Assembly (NCBI RefSeq): GCF_014202765.1
Contig: NZ_JACHHN010000007.1
Span: 195,953-259,952, forward strand
Reading direction: 5' to 3'
DNA length: 64,000 nt
Source: Silvimonas terrae
GTDB taxonomy: Bacteria; Pseudomonadota; Gammaproteobacteria; Burkholderiales; Chitinibacteraceae
A program made the translations under genes and the position numbers. The notes under the pieces were generated by a model. It had not been told where the DNA came from. It worked only from the letters and a program-made list of their open reading frames with translations, and made no database searches. This document shows, one piece after another, positions 37,003 to 46,861 of this stretch. Positions within the stretch are counted from its first letter, which is position 1, and each line of letters starts with the position of its first letter.

Positions 37003-38358
37003 TTATTGTACCGGCCAGGGCAAGGGTGCGATGGCTGTTTTGATTTCTTGTTCAATCCGGGCCAGCGCGGCCTCATTTTCCGCCTCCAGCCGCAAGGTGA
37101 GGACTGGCGTGGTGTTGGAGGCGCGAATCAGGCCAAAGCCATCAGGATATTCAATGCGCAAGCCATCGACCGTAATCAGCTGGCTGGCGCTCGGGAACCT
37201 GGCGTTTTTGGCGATCCGTGCCACCACGGCGTGGCCGTCTTCTTGCACGGGAACCTGGATTTCCGGCGACGAAATAAACTGCGGCATGCTGTCGAGCAGC
37301 GCATCCAGGTCAGCGCCGGCGGCAATCATCTGCACAATGCGGGCACCGGCGTACATGCCGTCGTCAAAGCGCCATTGCCCGAAGGCCAGGTGGCCGGACA
37401 GCTCGCCCGCGACCAGCGCGCCGGTTTCTTTCAGGCGCTTTTTCATGTGGGTATGGCCAACGGCAATCACCTCGCTGGTGCCGCCCAGTTGTGCTACCCA
37501 GACGGCCACGGCGCGGGTTGATTTGACGTCATACAGTACATGGCCGCCCGGATGCGCCTCCAGCATGGCTTTGGCGAACAACATCAGAATATGGTCGCCC
37601 GGTACGATACGGCCGCTTTTCGTCACTACGCCAAGCCGATCGCCATCCCCATCAAACGCCAGCCCCACTGCCGCGCCCGTCCGGATCACGGCCTGTTGCA
37701 GGTCTACCAGATTGGCCGCAACTTGCGGGTCCGGATGGTGATTGGGGAAATGGCCGTCGACTTCGGTAAACAGGCCATGCACCTTGCAGCCCAGTTGTTC
37801 ATAGAGCTGCGGGGCACTGGCGCCGGTTACGCCGTTGCCGCAGTCAATGACAATGGAAAGCGGTTGCTTGAGCGTGTTTTGCGCGCACAGGTCACGGATG
37901 TATTCACCGGCGATATCCAGTTGTTCTACCCGGCCCTGGCCGTTCACAAAATCGTCGGCCTCAATCAGGTCGGCCAGTCCGGCCAGGCGCGCATCGCCCA
38001 CCGTTACGCCGCCTTCCATGATCTTGATGCCGTTGTAATTGGGCGGATTATGGCTGCCGGTCACCACCGCGCCGCAGCCTTCGGACTTGTAGAGTGCGGC
38101 GTAATACATCTCGGGCGTGGCGGCAAGGCCAAGGTCCAGCACGGTCAGGCCGCAGTCGGTCAAACCCCGGGTGAGTGCAGCCGCCAGATCAGGGCTGGAG
38201 AGCCGGCCGTCCCGCGCCACCGAAAACAGCGTATGTCCTGCACGTGCCACCATGCTGCCGGCGGCGCGGCCGATCAGGTACGCCGCTTCCGGCGTCAGTT
38301 TGTCGACGGTAGAGCGCACGTCGTAGGCTTTGAACAGGCTGCGGTCGATGCGGGACAT
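37003..38358 (-). CDS. Phosphomannomutase/phosphoglucomutase
   Basis: A 451-residue alpha-D-phosphohexomutase of the AlgC/ManB type, interconverting hexose 1- and 6-phosphates to feed nucleotide-sugar and surface polysaccharide synthesis. The phosphoserine loop TGSHNPPNYNG is near residue 100, the magnesium loop DGDGDR near 237, the sugar-binding GELSGH near 318 and the phosphate-binding RASNTTP near 415. AAGGAG lies 10 bases before the ATG. The gene is tightly placed between yheT and nadC. Confidence 0.92.
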   Translation of the reverse strand: MSRIDRSLFKAYDVRSTVDKLTPEAAYLIGRAAGSMVARAGHTLFSVARDGRLSSPDLAAALTRGLTDCGLTVLDLGLAATPEMYYAALYKSEGCGAVVTGSHNPPNYNGIKIMEGGVTVGDARLAGLADLIEADDFVNGQGRVEQLDIAGEYIRDLCAQNTLKQPLSIVIDCGNGVTGASAPQLYEQLGCKVHGLFTEVDGHFPNHHPDPQVAANLVDLQQAVIRTGAAVGLAFDGDGDRLGVVTKSGRIVPGDHILMLFAKAMLEAHPGGHVLYDVKSTRAVAVWVAQLGGTSEVIAVGHTHMKKRLKETGALVAGELSGHLAFGQWRFDDGMYAGARIVQMIAAGADLDALLDSMPQFISSPEIQVPVQEDGHAVVARIAKNARFPSASQLITVDGLRIEYPDGFGLIRASNTTPVLTLRLEAENEAALARIEQEIKTAIAPLPWPVQ

Positions 38359-38376
38359 AAGCTGGAACTCCTTCGA

Positions 38377-39393
38377 TCAAAGAACCTGCGCAGTGGCCTG
38401 ATGGGCCGGCAGGTGAGCATCAAAAAACGAGAGCAAAGTGCGCGGCAACCAGGCCAGTCGCCCGGGCGGCATGCCATCGGCAAATCCGACATGGCCGCCC
38501 GTGGCGGGTTGCAGCAAGGTGACTGCGGCAGAGACTTCACTTTGCTTTGGCAATATATGGGCCGGGACAAAGGGGTCGTTCTTTGCGTTGATAATCAGCG
38601 TGGGCACGGTAATACCCCGCAAATGCGGCTTGCTGCTGGCTGCGCTCCAATAATGGTCGACATCGCGAAAGCCGTGCAGCGGTGCGGTCACCAGGTTATC
38701 GAATTCGCGCAGTGTCACCGCGCGGCGCAGGGCGTTCTGGTCAACACGGACGTCGCCATGCAGGCGCAGTTTGTCACCCATTTTCTGTTTTAGCGTGCGC
38801 AAAAATTCGCGTGTGTAAATTTGCCGGTTCAGGCCTTTATCGAGTACCGCACCGCACTCGGTCAGATCCAGCGGGGCGCAGACGGCGGCGGCGGCATCAA
38901 TCACCTCAGACGCCGCTGAACCGCGTTCTCCCAGCCATTTCAACAGGGCATTGCCTCCCAGCGAAACGCCAGTGGCAAAAATGGGTGCGTCCGGATTGTG
39001 CTGACGGATACGGCGTAGCACCCAGTCTATTTCTACCGAATCACCTGCGTGATAGGCCCTTGGCAGGCGGTTGTCAAAGTCCCCGCAGGAGCGAAAGTGC
39101 GGCACCACACCACGATAGCCAACCTCTTTGGCACTACCAAACAAAGACAGGGAATAGTGACTGCGGGAGCTGCCTTCCAGCCCGTGAAACAGCACCAGCA
39201 GGGGCTGTTTGATATCGCCATCCAGCCAGTCCACGGCGATTTCGTCTGCATCTGGCGTCTGCCAGGTTTCACGCCGGAACTGTGGGCCGCGATTGCCCAG
39301 CCAGAGGGCCGGATAGAGCGTTTGCAGATGGCCGCCAGGTAACCACGAAGGCGCACGATACGGAGCAAAATCAGGGATTGAGGAACGGGACAT
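38377..39393 (-). CDS. yheT: YheT family alpha/beta hydrolase
   Basis: A 338-residue hydrolase with the YheT hallmarks: the start APSWLPGGHLQTLYPALW, the oxyanion segment FHGLEGSSRSHYS, and the nucleophile elbow GVSLGGNALLKWLGE near residue 145. The Asp is near NAKNDPFVP and the His is in GGHVGF. Members are putative esterases with no agreed physiological substrate. It follows cysK after 72 bases and precedes the phosphohexomutase by 18. Confidence 0.88.
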   Translation of the reverse strand: MSRSSIPDFAPYRAPSWLPGGHLQTLYPALWLGNRGPQFRRETWQTPDADEIAVDWLDGDIKQPLLVLFHGLEGSSRSHYSLSLFGSAKEVGYRGVVPHFRSCGDFDNRLPRAYHAGDSVEIDWVLRRIRQHNPDAPIFATGVSLGGNALLKWLGERGSAASEVIDAAAAVCAPLDLTECGAVLDKGLNRQIYTREFLRTLKQKMGDKLRLHGDVRVDQNALRRAVTLREFDNLVTAPLHGFRDVDHYWSAASSKPHLRGITVPTLIINAKNDPFVPAHILPKQSEVSAAVTLLQPATGGHVGFADGMPPGRLAWLPRTLLSFFDAHLPAHQATAQVL

Positions 39394-39465
39394 GGACGAG
39401 GCCAGACGAAGACAGATTCAAGGTGGCCCAGCCAGCGCCAGAGCGCGCCGGCCGGGCGGATAACG

Positions 39466-40443
39466 TTAGATTGCAATGCCCTTTTCGTCGAACATGCCTT
39501 CAAACAGGATGGAGCTGAGATAACGCTCGCCCGAGTCTGGCAGGATCACCACGATGGTCTTGCCGGCGTTTTCCGGCAATTTGGCCAGACGCACCGCCAC
39601 GGCCACCGCCGCGCCAGAAGAAATGCCGGAAAGCAGCCCTTCTTCACGCGCCAGACGGCGGGCGTATTCCACCGACTCTTCGTTGGAGACTTGCTGCACG
39701 TCGTCAATCAAGGACAGGTCGAGGACATCCGGCACAAAGCCGGCGCCAATCCCCTGAATTTTGTGCGGACCCGGTTGCAGTGGCTGCCCGGCGCGCTTTT
39801 GCGTCAGGATCGGGCTGGAGGTTGGCTCGACCGCGACCGAATGCAGCGCTTGCTTGCGCTCTTGTTCAAAGTAACGCGACACGCCCGTGATGGTACCGCC
39901 CGTGCCCACACCAGAGACCAGGATATCCACTTTGCCATCCGTGGCATTCCAGATTTCCGGGCCGGTGGTGGCGACGTGAATGGCCGGGTTGGCGGGATTC
40001 TTGAACTGTTGCAACAGCACGTACTTGCCTGGATCGGAGGCGACAATCTCTTCGGCCTTGGCAATGGCGCCGTTCATGCCTTTGGCCCCTTCGGTCAGCA
40101 CCAGTTTGGCACCGAATGCGGCCAGCAATTTACGCCGCTCCACACTCATGGTTTCCGGCATGGTCAAGGTCAGGGGAATACCTTTGGCCGCGGCCACAAA
40201 GGCCAGCGCAATACCGGTGTTGCCGCTGGTGGGCTCCACCAGTTCTTTGCCAGGCCCAAGCAAACCGCGCTGTTCGGCGTCCGCAATCATGGCGGCGCCA
40301 ATACGGCATTTGACCGAATACGCCGGATTGCGGCCTTCCACCTTGGCCAGCACGGTAGCGCCAGCACCTTCGGTGATACGGTTGAGCTTGACCAGCGGCG
40401 TGTTGCCAATGGCCAGCGCGTTGTTCTCAAACCAGTGAGCCAT
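39466..40443 (-). CDS. cysK: Cysteine synthase A (O-acetylserine sulfhydrylase)
   Basis: A 325-residue PLP enzyme that makes cysteine from O-acetylserine and sulfide. The cofactor lysine is in [11 protein letters not shown] near residue 43, the substrate loop is [10 protein letters not shown] near 70, and the phosphate-binding glycine loop is [10 protein letters not shown] near 175. The end [10 protein letters not shown] fits the CysK type. The start at 40443 (MAHWFENN) has GGAG 7 bases upstream. A longer frame to 40527 has a non-family hydrophobic extension and is rejected. Confidence 0.95.
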   Translation of the reverse strand: MAHWFENNALAIGNTPLVKLNRITEGAGATVLAKVEGRNPAYSVKCRIGAAMIADAEQRGLLGPGKELVEPTSGNTGIALAFVAAAKGIPLTLTMPETMSVERRKLLAAFGAKLVLTEGAKGMNGAIAKAEEIVASDPGKYVLLQQFKNPANPAIHVATTGPEIWNATDGKVDILVSGVGTGGTITGVSRYFEQERKQALHSVAVEPTSSPILTQKRAGQPLQPGPHKIQGIGAGFVPDVLDLSLIDDVQQVSNEESVEYARRLAREEGLLSGISSGAAVAVAVRLAKLPENAGKTIVVILPDSGERYLSSILFEGMFDEKGIAI

Positions 40444-40533
40444 GCGTGTCTCCGTAACGGGTAGCAGTAAAGGTAACAAATAAAGGTAACAAAGCAGTAC
40501 AGCGCCCCGGCCAGACAGCCAGGGCACTCAAAA

Positions 40534-41352
40534 TCATGACTTGCGGGCCGCCAGTTGCAACGCCACATCGGTCAAGACCCGATAGGTCTCGCCGGTGGCC
40601 GGGTCAAGCGCGGTCGTTGCGGCAATTTCCTGCGCAATAATACCCAGGTCATTGCGCGCTGCCGGGCCCGTTAACGCTTGTGCCGGGCCGTAGCGATCCA
40701 GATTTGCCAGTGTGCCATCAATCAGCGGCTTGAGCGCAGACCAGGCGGCATCTCGCGGGATACCCGCGCCTTCCATGCTGCGCAGCGCGGTTTCCATTAA
40801 CGCCACCAGGTGGTTACAGGCCAGCACGGCGCCAGCGTGGTACAAGAGCTTGCCGGAAGCCGCAATGGTAAAGCGTTGCGCACCGATCTGATCAAACAGG
40901 GGTAACAGGACGTCCAGCGCCGCCGTATCGCCTTCAGCCGCGCACCAGGTGCCGGCAAAACGGGTGACGGCATGGGCCGGGTCAGCAAATGAAAACAGCG
41001 GGTGTACGCTGGCCAGCACCGCCCCTGCGTTGCGCAACGGCGCCAGCACCGCACTGGACAACGCACCGCTGCAATGGAACACCACGTCGCCTGGCCGCAC
41101 CTGCGATGCCAGGCGGGGCACAGCGCCAGCAATGGCATCGTCTGGCGTGGCCAGCAAGGTGATGGCGGCGGGCGTCAGGCCATCCCAATCCACCACTCGC
41201 CCCGCGCCGATAAATGCGGCGGCGGCGTGCCCCCGAGCGGCATCTCTGGCCAGCAAGTCAGCCACACGCACGCTGGCGCGTTCATGCCAAAGCCGGCCCA
41301 GCGTTTGGGCCAGGCGGCCCGGGCCGATGATGTTCAATGCAGGAAGCGACAT
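40534..41352 (-). CDS. Rossmann-like and DUF2520 domain protein
   Basis: A 272-residue protein with an N-terminal NAD(P)-type Rossmann fold (LNIIGPGRLAQTLGRLW) and a C-terminal helical DUF2520 domain (around YHAGAVLACNHLVALMETAL). Members resemble pyrroline-5-carboxylate reductase and hydroxyacid dehydrogenases, but no activity is established. The ATG at 41352 starts just before the Rossmann motif. An extension to 41478 would cover the divergent promoter region. Confidence 0.85.
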   Translation of the reverse strand: MSLPALNIIGPGRLAQTLGRLWHERASVRVADLLARDAARGHAAAAFIGAGRVVDWDGLTPAAITLLATPDDAIAGAVPRLASQVRPGDVVFHCSGALSSAVLAPLRNAGAVLASVHPLFSFADPAHAVTRFAGTWCAAEGDTAALDVLLPLFDQIGAQRFTIAASGKLLYHAGAVLACNHLVALMETALRSMEGAGIPRDAAWSALKPLIDGTLANLDRYGPAQALTGPAARNDLGIIAQEIAATTALDPATGETYRVLTDVALQLAARKS

Positions 41353-41497
41353 GACAGCAATTGGTAAAAAAATTGACACTGGCCAGATGTTACCCTGCTG
41401 TCCGCGCCCGGCATACCGCCCAGCGGTGCTATAACTGCACCAGTTCAGGTGGCCTGCCCCGAACAGCCATCCCGCCAATCAGCCAGAAGATGCGCAT

Positions 41498-43168
41498 ATG
41501 ACCCAGCCCGTAGATGCCCAACAGATTGATCCAGACGATCTGCCCGCCGATCCCACCCGCCGCCGCGTACTGGAAGGCCTCGCCGCCGTCAGTGTGGCCG
41601 GCATGCTGCCGCTGGTGGCCGAAGAAGCCGACGCCGCCAAAGCCAGACCACAGCATCAGGGCGGCTCGCTGGATGCGCGTCTGAATGCGCATGTGAAGAA
41701 CATTGTGGTGATCTATCTGGAAAACCGCAGCTTCAATAACTTGTATGCGGATTTCCCCGGCGTGCTGGAGCCGCTCTCCTCCCTGAGCGCCGCGCAATAC
41801 ACCCAGACCGACCGCAATGGCCAGCCACTGGCGACGCTACCCAAAATCTGGGGCGGCCTTGTGCAACGCGGCCAGACCGTCGGCGGCAAGTACTACATGA
41901 TCAAGGAAGAGCAGATCGACAAGCTGCCCAATGCCCCCTTCCCGCTCAAGGATGCAGAAGGCTTGCCGCTGCCTGAAGCCGTGATCACGCGGGACTTGTG
42001 GCATTTGTTTTACCAGAACCAGATGCAGATCAATGGCGGCAAGAATGACCAGTTTGCGGCCTGGGCAGATTCAGGCGGTCTGGTGATGGGGTATTACGAC
42101 CAGACCGCCAAAAACCTGAACATGTACCAGATTGCCCGCCAGTTCACGCTGTGCGACCGCTTTTTCATGGCGGCGTTTGGTGGCTCTTACATGAACCACC
42201 AATTTCTGGTGACGGCGCGTCCCAATGTTTACCCCGATGTGGCCAACAGTGTGGCTGCCAAAAAGATCGCCAGGGTGGATGGTGGCCCGCAAGGCACGCG
42301 CCTGACGCTGCATGCGGAAAACCCCGCTTCCGCGCTGGATGGCAAACCCAAATTTGCCAACGACGGCGCCATGACACCAGATGGTTATGCCGTGAACACC
42401 ATGGCCCCGCCCTACCAGCCCAGCTTTATCAAGCCTGCACCGGATGGCGACAAAACGCTGGCAGACCCGGCAGACCCGGCCACCCTGCCGCCGCAAAGCT
42501 ACGACACCATTGGCGATCTATTGTCACGCAAGGGTGTGAGCTGGGCCTGGTATGCAGGTGGCTGGCAAGCCGCACTGGATGGCAAGGGGGGCCCGGATCA
42601 GCCGAACTTCCAGTTCCATCACCAGCCGTTCAACTACTTCAAGCAATTCGGCCCCGGCACTGCCGCCCGCGCCGAGCACCTGCGTGATGGCGGCATGGGC
42701 GACAGCCCGATGTCCAACCGTTTTCTGGCCGACGCCGTTGCCGGCAAGCTACCGGCCGTGACTTTCTACAAGCCGCAAGGCAACCTGAACATGCATGCCG
42801 GGTATTCGGATGTGGAGTCGGGCGATCGTCACGTGGCAAACATCCTCATGCATCTGATGAGTTCGCCGCAGTGGAAGAACATGGTGGTGGTGATCACGCA
42901 TGATGAAAACGGCGGCTGGTGGGACCACGTTGCCCCGCCGCAAGGCGACCGCTGGGGCCCTGGCTCACGTATTCCGGCGCTGGTGGTATCGCCATTTGCC
43001 AAGCGCGGGTACGTGGATCACACCTTCTATGACACGACCTCCATCCTGCGCTTGATTAGTCGCGTACATGGCCTGCCCAAGCTGGAAGGGATTGCGGAGC
43101 GGGATGCGGCGTTCAAGGCACGGGGCGCGCAGCCGCCGGGGGATTTGACCGGGGCACTGCAGGTGTGA
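41498..43168 (+). CDS. Tat-exported acid phosphatase / phosphoesterase family protein
   Basis: A 556-residue phosphoesterase of the family that includes AcpA-type acid phosphatases and bacterial phospholipases C. The N-terminus has a twin-arginine-like signal (PTRRRVLEGLAAVSVAGM then AEEADA). The metal/nucleophile segment IYLENRSFNNLYADF lies near residue 75, and THDENGGWWDHVAPP near 465 is the second metal site. It is expected in the periplasm, releasing phosphate from organic esters. The gene is divergent from the DUF2520 gene across 145 bases and has its own terminator. Confidence 0.88.
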   Translation: MTQPVDAQQIDPDDLPADPTRRRVLEGLAAVSVAGMLPLVAEEADAAKARPQHQGGSLDARLNAHVKNIVVIYLENRSFNNLYADFPGVLEPLSSLSAAQYTQTDRNGQPLATLPKIWGGLVQRGQTVGGKYYMIKEEQIDKLPNAPFPLKDAEGLPLPEAVITRDLWHLFYQNQMQINGGKNDQFAAWADSGGLVMGYYDQTAKNLNMYQIARQFTLCDRFFMAAFGGSYMNHQFLVTARPNVYPDVANSVAAKKIARVDGGPQGTRLTLHAENPASALDGKPKFANDGAMTPDGYAVNTMAPPYQPSFIKPAPDGDKTLADPADPATLPPQSYDTIGDLLSRKGVSWAWYAGGWQAALDGKGGPDQPNFQFHHQPFNYFKQFGPGTAARAEHLRDGGMGDSPMSNRFLADAVAGKLPAVTFYKPQGNLNMHAGYSDVESGDRHVANILMHLMSSPQWKNMVVVITHDENGGWWDHVAPPQGDRWGPGSRIPALVVSPFAKRGYVDHTFYDTTSILRLISRVHGLPKLEGIAERDAAFKARGAQPPGDLTGALQV

Positions 43169-43192
43169 TGGGTTGATGCGACGGGTACAACC

Positions 43193-43223
43193 AAAAAAGC
43201 GCGGCATTGAGTCGCGCTTTTTT
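43193..43223 (+). terminator. Terminator of the acid phosphatase gene
   Basis: AAAAAAGCGCG and CGCGCTTTTTT flank a 9-base loop, 24 bases after the stop codon. Confidence 0.85.
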
Positions 43224-43238
43224 GTTTTGTGCGGGGGG

Positions 43239-43610
43239 CGTAGGGTGGATTCGGAGCGGTAGTGACAATCCACCTTGACTGCGGAGGGAACCCGAACCCC
43301 AGTTAGCGCCTTCGGCGCAGGCCTTTTAAAAACATTTGATACCCGGGGTGCCGGGCCCACGTTACTTTTCTTTGCTTCGCCAGCCTCGGCGGCCCCAAGA
43401 AAAGTAACCAGAAGAAAGGCGACCCAGCCGGGCGGCCCTCCGGGCTTCCCTCAGTCGGTCGGGAGCCTAAGGTCTCCCGTCCTCCTTCGGCGCTGGGCTT
43501 TGATGGAGGGGAAGGTCAAAAGCAAAGGCAACGGCCAATTCAACGCGCATTCCACTGACTCGTCATTCCGGTCCTCGGCGGCCCCCTTGCGCCGGAATCC
43601 AGCTGCGACG
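43239..43610. repeat. Dispersed intergenic element, copy 2
   Basis: It shares the order of blocks with 31873-32270: TAGGGTGGATTCGGAGCG, AATCCACCTT, TTAGCGCCTT, ATTTGATACCCG, CTTTGCTTCGCC, AAAGGCGACC, GGCCCTCCGGGCTTCCCTC, GGCGCTGGGCTTT and TGACTCGTCATTCCGG. It is more diverged than the tandem pair. Apparent reading frames in it are not genes. Confidence 0.8.
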
Positions 43611-43684
43611 TATGCATGCCACTCAGGACGATTTAGTACGGTCTCGGTAAGCCACCGCAAGCAGCCCGTTGGGCTGCGGACTGG

Positions 43685-43704
43685 ATTCCCGCCTGCACGG
43701 GAAT
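43685..43704. repeat. dRS3-like repeat
   Basis: ATTCCC-GCCTGCAC-GGGAAT exactly fits the ATTCCC-N8-GGGAAT form of the Neisseria dRS3 repeat. Confidence 0.6.
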
Positions 43705-43740
43705 GACGAAGTGGTGAGGCGGGCCCATCATTCTTGCGGG

Positions 43741-43771
43741 CGGATTCCCGCTTCGCGCCATCCGGGCTACA
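43741..43771. repeat. TAGCCCGGAT-type inverted repeat
   Basis: GGATTCCCG then CGCCATCCGGGCTAC, the family also seen at 32308, in the reverse orientation. Confidence 0.65.
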
Positions 43772-43814
43772 CGGTAGCAAGCGCCTGCACGGCCCCCTCC
43801 CTCAACGCCCAATA

Positions 43815-43844
43815 AAAAAAGCGCAGCCAAAGCCGCGCTTTTTT
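43815..43844 (-). terminator. Terminator of ybiT
   Basis: AAAAAAGCGCAGC and GCCGCGCTTTTTT pair with a single mismatch around CAAA, 29 bases past the ybiT stop. Confidence 0.8.
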
Positions 43845-43873
43845 CCAACCCACGAAAACCACCGCAGGGGAGC

Positions 43874-45481
43874 TTAAATCTCTACCCCACGGCTGTGCAG
43901 GTAATCTTCATACCCGCCGACGTAGTAGGTGTAAGTCCCGTCGCCGTTGAGTTCCAGAATCTGCGTCGCCAGCGATGTCACAAACTGACGGTCATGCGAC
44001 ACAAACACCAGCGTACCCTTGTACAGTTCCAGCGCCAGGTTCAAGGATTCAATCGACTCCATATCCATATGGTTGGTCGGTTCATCCATCACCAGCACGT
44101 TCGGGTTTTCCAGGATCAGCTTGCCGTACAGCATGCGGCCCTTTTCACCCCCGGACAGCACCTTGACCGACTTGTGCACGTCGTCGCCACTGAACAAGAG
44201 CTTGCCCAGCACGCCACGCACCACTTGATCATCCGTACCCGGCTGGGTCCACTGCTTGAGCCAGTCAAACAGGGTGATGTCTTCGGCAAAATCAGCCTCG
44301 TGATCCTGGGCAAAGTAACCCAGTTGGGCTTTTTCGGCCCATTTCACGCTCCCGGCATCCGGGCCCAGTTCGCTCACCAGCAGCTTCATCAGCGTGGATT
44401 TACCCACACCGTTACCCCCAATCACGGCCAGCTTGGCGCCGGCTTCCATGATCATGGACAAAGACTGGATCAACGGCTTGTCAAACGACTTGGACAGGTT
44501 GTTCGCTTCAAAAGCCTGACGATGCAGCTTTTGCTTGTCTTCCATTTCAAAGCGGATATACGGGTTCTGCCGGGACGACGGCTTCACCTCAACCATATTG
44601 TCCTTGATCTTGTCAGCCAGCTTCAAACGGCTGGTGGCCTGACGACTCTTGGACTTGTTGGCGGCAAAACGCTGGGCAAACGCCTGCAGTTCAATCACGC
44701 GCTCTTTGGCCTTGGCGTTATCCGTCAACAGGCGCGCACGTGCTTGCGTGGCAGCCAGCATGTAGTCGTCGTAGTTACCCGGATAAATACGAATCTCGCC
44801 GTAGTCCACATCGGCCACGTGCGTACACACCTGGTTCAAGAAGTGACGATCGTGCGAGATGATGATCATGGTGGATTCACGCTCGTTCAGCGCTTCTTCC
44901 AGCCAGCGGATGGTGTTGATATCCAGGTTGTTGGTCGGTTCGTCCAGCAGCAGCACATCCGGATTGCTGAACAGGGCCTGCGCCAGCAGCACCCGCAGTT
45001 TCCAGCCTGGGGCTACTTCGCTCATCGGGCCGTTGTGCTGTTCGGTGGGAATGCCCGCACCCAGCAACAAGGCGCCAGCACGCGCTTCTGCGGTGTAACC
45101 GTCGTATTCGGAGACCACGCCTTCCAGTTCGGCGGCGCGCATGTAATCGTCTTCCGTCGCTTCCAGATTGGCGTAGATGCCATCCCGTTCCTGGATCGCC
45201 GCCCACAATTCGTGGTGACCTTGCATGACCACGTCCAGCACGCGCTGGTCTTCGTAGGCAAACTGGTCCTGACGCAGCTTACCCAGGCGCACGCCCGGGT
45301 CCAGGCTGACGTTGCCGCCGGAGGGCTCCAGATCGCCACCCAGAATTTTCATGAAGGTGGACTTGCCGCAGCCGTTGGCACCGATCAAACCATAACGGTT
45401 GCCGTCGCCAAATTTAACACTCACTTTTTCGAACAGCGGCTTCGCGCCAAACTGCATCGTGATGTTGGAAGTACTAATCAT
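43874..45481 (-). CDS. ybiT: ABC-F family ATPase YbiT
   Basis: A 535-residue cytoplasmic ABC-F protein with two ATPase domains and no membrane segments. The first has Walker [10 protein letters not shown] (near residue 35), the atypical signature [17 protein letters not shown] and Walker [12 protein letters not shown]. The second has GGNGVGKST (near 355), LSGGEKGRM and [11 protein letters not shown] linker lies between. The atypical first signature and the overall match identify YbiT. ABC-F factors bind the ribosomal E site and relieve stalling, and the specific role of YbiT is not well defined. Confidence 0.94.
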   Translation of the reverse strand: MISTSNITMQFGAKPLFEKVSVKFGDGNRYGLIGANGCGKSTFMKILGGDLEPSGGNVSLDPGVRLGKLRQDQFAYEDQRVLDVVMQGHHELWAAIQERDGIYANLEATEDDYMRAAELEGVVSEYDGYTAEARAGALLLGAGIPTEQHNGPMSEVAPGWKLRVLLAQALFSNPDVLLLDEPTNNLDINTIRWLEEALNERESTMIIISHDRHFLNQVCTHVADVDYGEIRIYPGNYDDYMLAATQARARLLTDNAKAKERVIELQAFAQRFAANKSKSRQATSRLKLADKIKDNMVEVKPSSRQNPYIRFEMEDKQKLHRQAFEANNLSKSFDKPLIQSLSMIMEAGAKLAVIGGNGVGKSTLMKLLVSELGPDAGSVKWAEKAQLGYFAQDHEADFAEDITLFDWLKQWTQPGTDDQVVRGVLGKLLFSGDDVHKSVKVLSGGEKGRMLYGKLILENPNVLVMDEPTNHMDMESIESLNLALELYKGTLVFVSHDRQFVTSLATQILELNGDGTYTYYVGGYEDYLHSRGVEI

Positions 45482-45580
45482 GTGTCGCGTTTTCCTCGTT
45501 ATCCAGCGTATAGCGCCGGAAAGCGATTAAAATTCAATATTTTGCCAAACCCGGCATTTTAGCATATCCGGATTGAACTC

Positions 45581-46735
45581 ATGCGTTACGCCCAGCGCCT
45601 CTCACAAATCGAACCCTTTCATGTCATGCGCATCCTCGCGGCAGCCCAGCAAATGCAGGCTGCGGGCCGTGATGTCATTCACCTGGAGGTGGGAGAGCCA
45701 GATTTCCCAACCCCTCAGCCGATTGTTGAGGCCGGTCTGAACGCACTGGCCCAGGGCAAGACGTTTTACACCGGTGCCTGCGGTATCTGGCCACTACGTG
45801 AGGCCATTGCCGGGTTTTATCAAACACGTTTTGGTGTCACGGTTGATCCGGCCCGCATCATCGTCACGCCTGGGGCATCCGGTGCGCTGCAACTGATTCT
45901 GGCCCTGTTGGTCGATCACGGGAGCGAAGTGCTGCTGACTGACCCCGGCTACCCATGCAACCGCCACCTCGTCAGCTTGTTGGGTGGTTTGCCTGTCAAC
46001 GTGCCCGTCGGGGCCGATACGCGTTTTCAGTTGCTGGCCCCGCATATTGAACAGTACTGGCATGACAATACCGCGGCCGCGCTGGTCGCCAGCCCGGCCA
46101 ACCCGACCGGCACGGTGCTGGAACCCCTGGAGATCAAAGCGCTGGCGCAAGCCTGCAATGCCAGGGGCGGCGCACTGATTGTGGATGAAATCTACCAGGG
46201 TCTGGTCTACGGTCGCCCGCATGAAACCGCGCTGAGCCTGGGCGAGGATCTGTTTGTAGTGAACAGTTTTTCCAAATTCTTCCAGATGACCGGCTGGCGA
46301 TTAGGTTGGCTGGTCAGCCCGCCAGAACATGTGGCCGCACTGGAAAAACTGGCCCAGAACCTCTTCCTGGCGCCCCCTACTGCTGCGCAATGGGCCGCAC
46401 TGGCGGCCTTTGCACCGGCCACGCTGGAACTCGTTGAACAGCGCCGGCAAGTGCTCGACGGTCGTCGCCAGTATTTACAAAGCGCCTTGATGCAACTGGG
46501 TTTCGGCATTCCTGCAACACCTCAGGGCGCGTTTTACCTGTGGGCAGATGCCGGTCACCTGGGCCGTTCTGCCGCGCATTTTTGCGAGAACCTGCTCGCC
46601 ACGCAAGCAGTCGCGGTAACGCCTGGCGACGACTTCGGTCGCCAGGACAATTTCTTACGTTTTGCATACACCCAGCCAACCAAAACGCTTGAAGAAGCCT
46701 GCAATCGAATTCATAACTACTTGATATCGGGTTGA
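45581..46735 (+). CDS. PLP-dependent aminotransferase (class I/II)
   Basis: A 384-residue fold-type I aminotransferase. The cofactor lysine is in VNSFSKFFQMTGWRLGW near residue 230. LEVGEPDFPTPQ (near 36), SPANPTGTV (near 170) and VDEIYQGLVYG (near 202) are all as expected of the aspartate aminotransferase-like group. The amino donor and acceptor are not decided by sequence or neighbours. The gene diverges from ybiT across 99 bases. Confidence 0.9.
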   Translation: MRYAQRLSQIEPFHVMRILAAAQQMQAAGRDVIHLEVGEPDFPTPQPIVEAGLNALAQGKTFYTGACGIWPLREAIAGFYQTRFGVTVDPARIIVTPGASGALQLILALLVDHGSEVLLTDPGYPCNRHLVSLLGGLPVNVPVGADTRFQLLAPHIEQYWHDNTAAALVASPANPTGTVLEPLEIKALAQACNARGGALIVDEIYQGLVYGRPHETALSLGEDLFVVNSFSKFFQMTGWRLGWLVSPPEHVAALEKLAQNLFLAPPTAAQWAALAAFAPATLELVEQRRQVLDGRRQYLQSALMQLGFGIPATPQGAFYLWADAGHLGRSAAHFCENLLATQAVAVTPGDDFGRQDNFLRFAYTQPTKTLEEACNRIHNYLISG

Positions 46736-46861
46736 TTATCGTAAGTTTTTGACTTAATCTTGGAGAAATTACGAAAAACCCCGCACCGGTTTATTCCTAC
46801 AAAAAACGGCTCGCTGACATGGCTCAGCTGCAGCGACGCCCTGGTTTCGATAGGCCCAGCA

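Noticed and set aside
43275..43706. 143-residue plus-strand frame
   Set aside because: Inside the second copy of the dispersed element and reads through the dRS3-like repeat.
43895..45562. 555-residue plus-strand reading frame
   Set aside because: Antisense of ybiT, which has both ATPase domains intact.
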